The notes under the pieces are model-generated. The model was not told the origin of the DNA and did no database searches. It was given only the letters and a program-made list of their open reading frames with translations. The position numbers and the translations under genes were made by a program. Shown here in pieces: positions 22,478-25,910 of a stretch of 25,910 bases of DNA (position 1 is the first letter of the stretch; each line of letters opens with the position of its first letter). This DNA is from a virus: IMG/VR virus record IMGVR_UViG_3300025806_000196, positions 1 to 25,910 of that record; one strand, 5' to 3'.

Positions 22478-23334
22478 TGTCCTGTAATCTCCTGCACCTT
22501 AGGAAGTTTAACTACTTTAGTATACTTCCTTACATTGTCGGCATACTGGAAGCTTCTGAGGCCAACGCCATTATTAGCATCCGACCAACAATGATTATGG
22601 AACTCACACCAGCCACAAGACTTACTAAGTACACGATTGCCTGCCACCCCTGAAGGTTCATCTTCATAGCATTTCTCCGGTACTGTGTCTGACTTGACTA
22701 TACCCTTTAGATGTTTAACTCTATCATGTGAATTAATCATGTCCATATGATCTAATGGAGTCAAGGCTAAGTCACATGATGACTTGTCGATAGCTAAGAA
22801 GGCCGCTTCAGTTGCACCCTCTGACTGAGCATAGGAGCTTAGCTGAGCTATGTAACCAAATGGATCGTCTTGGTCTAATGTATTGTTCTTAAACTTCTTA
22901 AATCCATAGGCTGATGCTGACTTAATATCAACGTTGATACCGTCAATCTTTAAATCTTTATGGCCTTTAACACCTTCTATCTCAACTTCTTTCTGCTCAT
23001 CAGTAACCTCATGACCTGCAGTCTTAATTAATAGGATCAATAGAGCTTCATAGATATCCCCCATTAGGAACTTCATTCTGACTGGTCCTTGAGGAACATC
23101 TTTTGGGGCACCTTTGATGTCATACCATGTCTTACGATCAGGCTTACCAATCTGTGACAGTCTTAGATACCCCTTCTCTTCACGTACCTCAGTAATCTGT
23201 CGCTCTACTGAATTTTTAATGTCTCTAGCTAAGTCATCAAGATGTTCTTTGGATGGCGGTGTATTGTTCATGAAGACATTGAAGATGTCCTCGACTACTG
23301 TGTCTAGTTTAGGTTTCTTATTCTTGTTTACCAT
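22474..23334 (-). CDS. RecB/Cas4-like PD-(D/E)XK exonuclease with possible Fe-S cysteines
   Basis: The 286-residue product has a RecB-family nuclease core: GDIYEALLI with E96, GHKDLKIDG with H125 and D127, VDIKSAS with D136 and K138, and FGYIAQLSSYAQ with Q164 and Y168. The C-terminal region has C222 and the run SCGWCEFHNHCW (C240, C243, C249). C-x2-C-x5-C is the C-terminal cysteine spacing of iron-sulfur nucleases such as Cas4 and AddB. It should degrade or resect duplex DNA for recombination, replacing T7 gp6 in function. It lies just after the ssDNA-binding protein gene, with which it probably cooperates. There is a 17-base overlap with an upstream membrane microprotein gene. Confidence 0.82.
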   Translation of the reverse strand: MVNKNKKPKLDTVVEDIFNVFMNNTPPSKEHLDDLARDIKNSVERQITEVREEKGYLRLSQIGKPDRKTWYDIKGAPKDVPQGPVRMKFLMGDIYEALLILLIKTAGHEVTDEQKEVEIEGVKGHKDLKIDGINVDIKSASAYGFKKFKNNTLDQDDPFGYIAQLSSYAQSEGATEAAFLAIDKSSCDLALTPLDHMDMINSHDRVKHLKGIVKSDTVPEKCYEDEPSGVAGNRVLSKSCGWCEFHNHCWSDANNGVGLRSFQYADNVRKYTKVVKLPKVQEITGQ

Positions 23335-23494
23335 CCAAGTATGTCTCCTTTAGGGCGCTGATGAAACACATTGGAACCCACACAGGCCATAGGAATACTC
23401 CAGACTTGATAGGCTTCTCAGCTATGAAGACCACCATAAATGCAATGGCACATGTAATTACTATGTATATTAAAAATAGCCATTCATACCACAT
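23318..23494 (-). CDS. 58-aa two-span membrane microprotein
   Basis: ATG 23494 to TAA 23318 encodes 58 residues starting MWYEWLFLIYIVITCAIAFM. Two hydrophobic spans are visible (about residues 4-25 and 31-47, GVFLWPVWVPMCFI), separated by AEKPIKS, followed by a short polar tail LKETYLDGKQE. GAAAGG lies about 10 bases upstream as ribosome site. The frame fills most of the otherwise empty 250-base gap before the exonuclease gene and overlaps its start by 17 bases. No family recognised. A membrane anchor or a superinfection-type protein is possible. Confidence 0.55.
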   Translation of the reverse strand: MWYEWLFLIYIVITCAIAFMVVFIAEKPIKSGVFLWPVWVPMCFISALKETYLDGKQE

Positions 23495-23520
23495 AATATT
23501 TATACCTTTCTATGTATGTT

Positions 23521-23563
23521 AAAACTAATAGGGGTTAAGATAACCTTCATTACCTCAACCCCT
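23521..23563 (-). terminator. Possible terminator after the ssDNA-binding protein gene
   Basis: On the leftward strand AGGGGTT (23563-23557) pairs with AACCCCT (23536-23530) over a 20-base loop, followed by ATTAGTTTT (23529-23521). It lies 22 bases after the ssb stop and before the 58-aa microprotein. The loop is long and the T tract short, so it could be a partial terminator that adjusts the ratio of ssDNA-binding protein to nuclease. Confidence 0.45.
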
Positions 23564-23584
23564 ACCCTAGTTACCCTTAACGTC

Positions 23585-24043
23585 TTATCCAGCATTCGCT
23601 AAGGGAATATCATCGAAGCCATCCTCATCACCGCCAATGACTTGGAAGTCTTCATCATCTGTGGCTCCAGCATAGGATACATGTTCAACAACCTGTACCT
23701 TAACTAGGTCTGCACCAACTCCTGTCTTACCTTTAAAGTCCCAGTCGAATGTATTGATCTTTACATTGACTACTGATCCGTTACCGATTAGATCGTTGAA
23801 GGGGCGAAGCTTGTCATCAATGACTACAGGTGCTTGATTTTCTTTACCGTCTTTACGGGCTACCTTACGTTTTACAGATACGAAGTCTCCACGATCATCA
23901 CCTTTGTTCTTGATAGTCAAGCCAGCGGCTTCTACAATCTTTTTGTTAGCCTTGTCTAAGGCGATATCAATCTGCCAGCAAGGATCGAATGTTGTGTTAG
24001 GTGTTTGAAGAGATGCCCAGAATGCTTTTCCGTTGATCATCAT
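23585..24043 (-). CDS. ssDNA-binding protein, T7 gp2.5-like (DUF2815)
   Basis: The 152-residue product starts INGKAFWASLQTPNTTF and continues CWQIDIALDK, KNKGDDRGDFVSVKRKV and NGSVVNVKINTFDWDF, a beta-barrel (OB-fold) pattern matching the DUF2815/T7 gp2.5 group. The C-terminal 25 residues are acidic (DDEDF, GDEDGFDDI), as in ssDNA-binding proteins where the tail contacts polymerase and other partners. Unlike T7 the last residues are neutral (PLANAG). It lies directly downstream of DNA polymerase and has its own candidate promoter. AGGAG is about 11 bases before the first of two adjacent ATGs. Confidence 0.85.
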   Translation of the reverse strand: MMINGKAFWASLQTPNTTFDPCWQIDIALDKANKKIVEAAGLTIKNKGDDRGDFVSVKRKVARKDGKENQAPVVIDDKLRPFNDLIGNGSVVNVKINTFDWDFKGKTGVGADLVKVQVVEHVSYAGATDDEDFQVIGGDEDGFDDIPLANAG

Positions 24044-24103
24044 AGTATTTATATCTCCTAGATATATTAGTTTGGTTATGCCGTACTCATTAACGGCCTA
24101 TGT

Positions 24104-24135
24104 ACTGAAGATACCATATCCTCAGTGGTTGTCAA
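24104..24135 (-). promoter_or_regulatory. Candidate sigma70-type promoter with overlapping inverted repeat, upstream of ssb
   Basis: On the leftward strand TTGACA (24135-24130), a 16-base spacer and TGG-TATCTT (-10 at 24113-24108, with an extended TGn) form a good sigma70-type promoter. An (AAT)n tract at 24163-24147 upstream resembles an UP element. A 10-bp inverted repeat (24126-24117 and 24113-24104, loop TGG, one G-U pair in RNA) covers the spacer and -10 box, as an operator would. The promoter would drive the ssDNA-binding protein gene. Confidence 0.5.
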
Positions 24136-24146
24136 TAGTTATTTAG

Positions 24147-24163
24147 ATTATTATTATTATTAT
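24147..24163. repeat. (ATT)n trinucleotide tract
   Basis: A run of ATT triplets, nearly six units, lies between the DNA polymerase stop and the candidate ssb promoter. It is outside coding sequence. It may act as an A+T-rich upstream element on the leftward strand, or may be simple slippage sequence. Confidence 0.8.
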
Positions 24164-24164
24164 A

Positions 24165-25910
24165 TTAATGACACTCAGCCCAGTTAGTTCCAACTTTATA
24201 GTCGGCATCTAATGGACACCTAACATTCAGGGATACTTGAGCAAGCTTAATAGCCTCACTGCATAGCTCTCCAAATTCATCTGCATGATCTTTTAAAACT
24301 TCCCATTGGTATTCATCATGCACTGATGCTAATAGGGTGGCATCAATTCTTCTTTTCCTGTATAGCTTGGTAATTTCTACCAACCACTGTTTACAGATTA
24401 TAGCTCCACATCCTTGCAATAAAAGATTTAAAGATGCATGTGGTGTTCTAACTCTCAGTATCCTACCATCCAATGCTGGTATAAATCCTGTCTTTGTTGC
24501 CTTAGTCTCAACAGCTTTCTTTAAAGCTTTAAGCTTAGGGTTATTATTCATGTAGGTCTCAATTAATTTCTTACCATCTTTGACACTACCATTAATTATC
24601 TCACCTATCTTACCTCCACCGGCACCATAAATCATGGCATATATAAAGGTCTTAGCCTGATCTCTGTTATGTAGACCAGCATCGTTCATGTTCTTAGTGT
24701 GTATATCTCCATTCATTAACTCATCAGTAAAATCAGGGTCATTTATGTAGTGGGCAAGACACCTCATCTCAAGGCCTGAAGCATCAGTACCTAATTGGAC
24801 ATATCTTTCAGGGTCAGATACTGTGAACAGCTCACGGCATTCAACACCCCATCCACCTTTAGTACCCCTTAAGGGTTTGTTATCTATACCTTTTCTGACG
24901 CTGGGTACTTGAGCTAGGTTAGGTTCCATATGTCCCATTCTATTACTGACAGCCCGACATGTATCTACCTGACCATGTACCTTACCATCAAACTCAGAGA
25001 ACTTAATCCATTTATAAACCTCTGCTAATCTCTTCTGTAGCATTAGATACTCACAGATCAACTGAGCTTCTGGAATGTCCACACCTTCTAGGTGAGCTTC
25101 ATCTACAATGGGTTGTCCAGTAGGTGTAAACTCTTTAGGCTTCCATCCATAATGCATCAAGTGTCTGGATATCTGTGGCCTACTACCTAGGTTAAACTCA
25201 GGCCAGTCAATGAAGCTATAGTTACCAGCCACATACTTACCATGACTGCCTAACCTTTTATAACTATTAAGGTACATACTACCATCATCCTTATACTTAA
25301 CTTCTTTAAGTCCTAGATTGATAGGCAGTGGTCTAAACACTTTACGTACCTCAACTTCAACAGTTGCCATACGATCTTCTAAGGTTGCCTGTAATATGTA
25401 GGCTTCCTTACGTTTGACTGGGTAGCCGTTAAACTCCTGTTGTGTAACGATAGACCTGACCTGATACTCTAACATGATAGACCTGTCTGACCAGTTGGAC
25501 ATGGAAGGTCTAAGTTTATTATAGAGCTTCTTAGTTACCCTTGTATCTTGTTTACAATACTCAAGCATCTCTTCTGAGTAGTTATCGTAGTCGGTGAAGT
25601 CAGACTTGGGAAACCTTAATCGTTCCCCCCATGATGCTAACGAATGACCACCTTCCCTGTATGGGTTGTGCATCTTCGATAGTATCATCGTGTCCTCAAC
25701 ATCCTTTAAGGATATACTGACACCTAGGAACTTCTGAACCCATACTAGGTCAAAGGCTATACCATTATGCATTACCCATTTAGTTACCCCAGTAGAAAAC
25801 TCTTTAAACTTATTAGTATCTTCTGGGAATACAAAGCTATATTCATCATCACTGTTAAGGTCAGTACAGACTAAACAGTGTATCTTAGTGACAATATTAT
25901 TCTTAATACT
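24165..25910 (-). CDS. T7-type family A DNA polymerase (N-terminus outside the window)
   Basis: The frame is open to the window edge, so 581 residues are visible and the true start lies beyond 25910. Numbering from the Met at 25772: the 3'-5' exonuclease shows HNGIAFD (Exo II, N3, D8) and EYCKQDTRVT (Exo III, Y72, D76). The first acidic exonuclease motif is expected just outside the window. Polymerase motif A is GTDASGLEMR (D330), motif B RDQAKTFIYAMIYGAG (R370, K374, Y378) and motif C SVHDEYQW (D486). Tyr378 is at the position equivalent to T7 Y526 and E. coli F762. The spacing and HYINDPDFTDELMNGDIHT follow T7 gp5 closely. It replicates phage DNA; whether it binds thioredoxin is not clear. 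Confidence 0.93.
   Translation of the reverse strand, partial: SIKNNIVTKIHCLVCTDLNSDDEYSFVFPEDTNKFKEFSTGVTKWVMHNGIAFDLVWVQKFLGVSISLKDVEDTMILSKMHNPYREGGHSLASWGERLRFPKSDFTDYDNYSEEMLEYCKQDTRVTKKLYNKLRPSMSNWSDRSIMLEYQVRSIVTQQEFNGYPVKRKEAYILQATLEDRMATVEVEVRKVFRPLPINLGLKEVKYKDDGSMYLNSYKRLGSHGKYVAGNYSFIDWPEFNLGSRPQISRHLMHYGWKPKEFTPTGQPIVDEAHLEGVDIPEAQLICEYLMLQKRLAEVYKWIKFSEFDGKVHGQVDTCRAVSNRMGHMEPNLAQVPSVRKGIDNKPLRGTKGGWGVECRELFTVSDPERYVQLGTDASGLEMRCLAHYINDPDFTDELMNGDIHTKNMNDAGLHNRDQAKTFIYAMIYGAGGGKIGEIINGSVKDGKKLIETYMNNNPKLKALKKAVETKATKTGFIPALDGRILRVRTPHASLNLLLQGCGAIICKQWLVEITKLYRKRRIDATLLASVHDEYQWEVLKDHADEFGELCSEAIKLAQVSLNVRCPLDADYKVGTNWAECH

Noticed and set aside
24080-24097. Small hairpin GCCGT/ACGGC in the ssb leader as a terminator
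   Set aside because: Only five base pairs with an 8-base loop and no T tract on the leftward strand; perhaps a leader structure, but not a supported terminator.
24147-24163. Trinucleotide run considered as part of a CRISPR or iteron array
   Set aside because: It is a simple ATT repeat under 20 bases without spacers or longer repeat units.
25770-25772. ATG at 25772 as start of the DNA polymerase
   Set aside because: The frame continues upstream to the window edge, and the extra 46 residues match the expected T7-like region before Exo II, so the gene is truncated by the window.
1-25910. Possible prophage or temperate phage
   Set aside because: No integrase, excisionase, repressor, attachment site or partition gene was seen in the window, and the gene content is that of lytic podoviruses; the rest of the genome was not available.

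Overview
The window looks like part of the genome of a strictly lytic, short-tailed (podovirus-type) bacteriophage, probably marine and infecting a Gram-negative proteobacterium. Four things support this: a T7-type family A DNA polymerase with a T7 gp2.5-like ssDNA-binding protein; a block of tail, nozzle and ejection proteins of the kind found in marine podoviruses; an alphaproteobacterial GTA-type 3TM holin; and an adenosylcobalamin (class II) ribonucleotide reductase. Host and phage genus are inference. I saw no integrase, repressor, tRNA, rRNA, CRISPR array, IS element or phage RNA polymerase in the window.

Layout. Positions 1-13062 are transcribed rightward (+) and carry virion genes packed end to end. 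In order: a coiled-coil/membrane protein, two tail-fibre-associated proteins, a secreted small protein, a large nozzle/stabilisation protein, small head-tail proteins, a glycine-rich protein, a gp13/GNAT-like protein, two internal virion (ejection) proteins including one of 1178 aa, an M15 peptidoglycan peptidase, and three small, very basic proteins. Positions 13168-25910 are transcribed leftward (-). Read in the direction of transcription (right to left) they hold DNA polymerase (cut by the window edge), ssDNA-binding protein, a RecB/Cas4-like exonuclease flanked by membrane microproteins, a Cys4 protein, a PD-(D/E)XK endonuclease, a GIY-YIG nuclease, an unknown, a MazG/HisE-like pyrophosphohydrolase, a DUF551 protein, class II RNR, a lipoprotein, a SleB-type hydrolase, a DUF3310 protein, an unknown, a terminator, a GT8-like glycosyltransferase, a 773-aa three-domain glycan-modification protein, a 17-codon leader peptide, holin and small terminase. 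The two units converge on a large AT-rich inverted repeat at about 13073-13133.

How the parts work together. The right end of the leftward unit replicates and recombines DNA and supplies dNTPs. The part beyond the terminator at 17221-17257 combines glycan modification, holin and packaging, so it is probably expressed late. The rightward unit builds the tail and the DNA-ejection apparatus. Lysis functions are scattered over three places.

The most unusual item is the glycan cassette at 14128-17197. It pairs a stand-alone GT8-like enzyme with a single protein that joins a GT-A domain, a SAM methyltransferase and a DUF115/Maf-like domain. Several very short genes (17, 28, 49 and 58 aa) were found by reading the gaps and by their translational coupling to neighbours.
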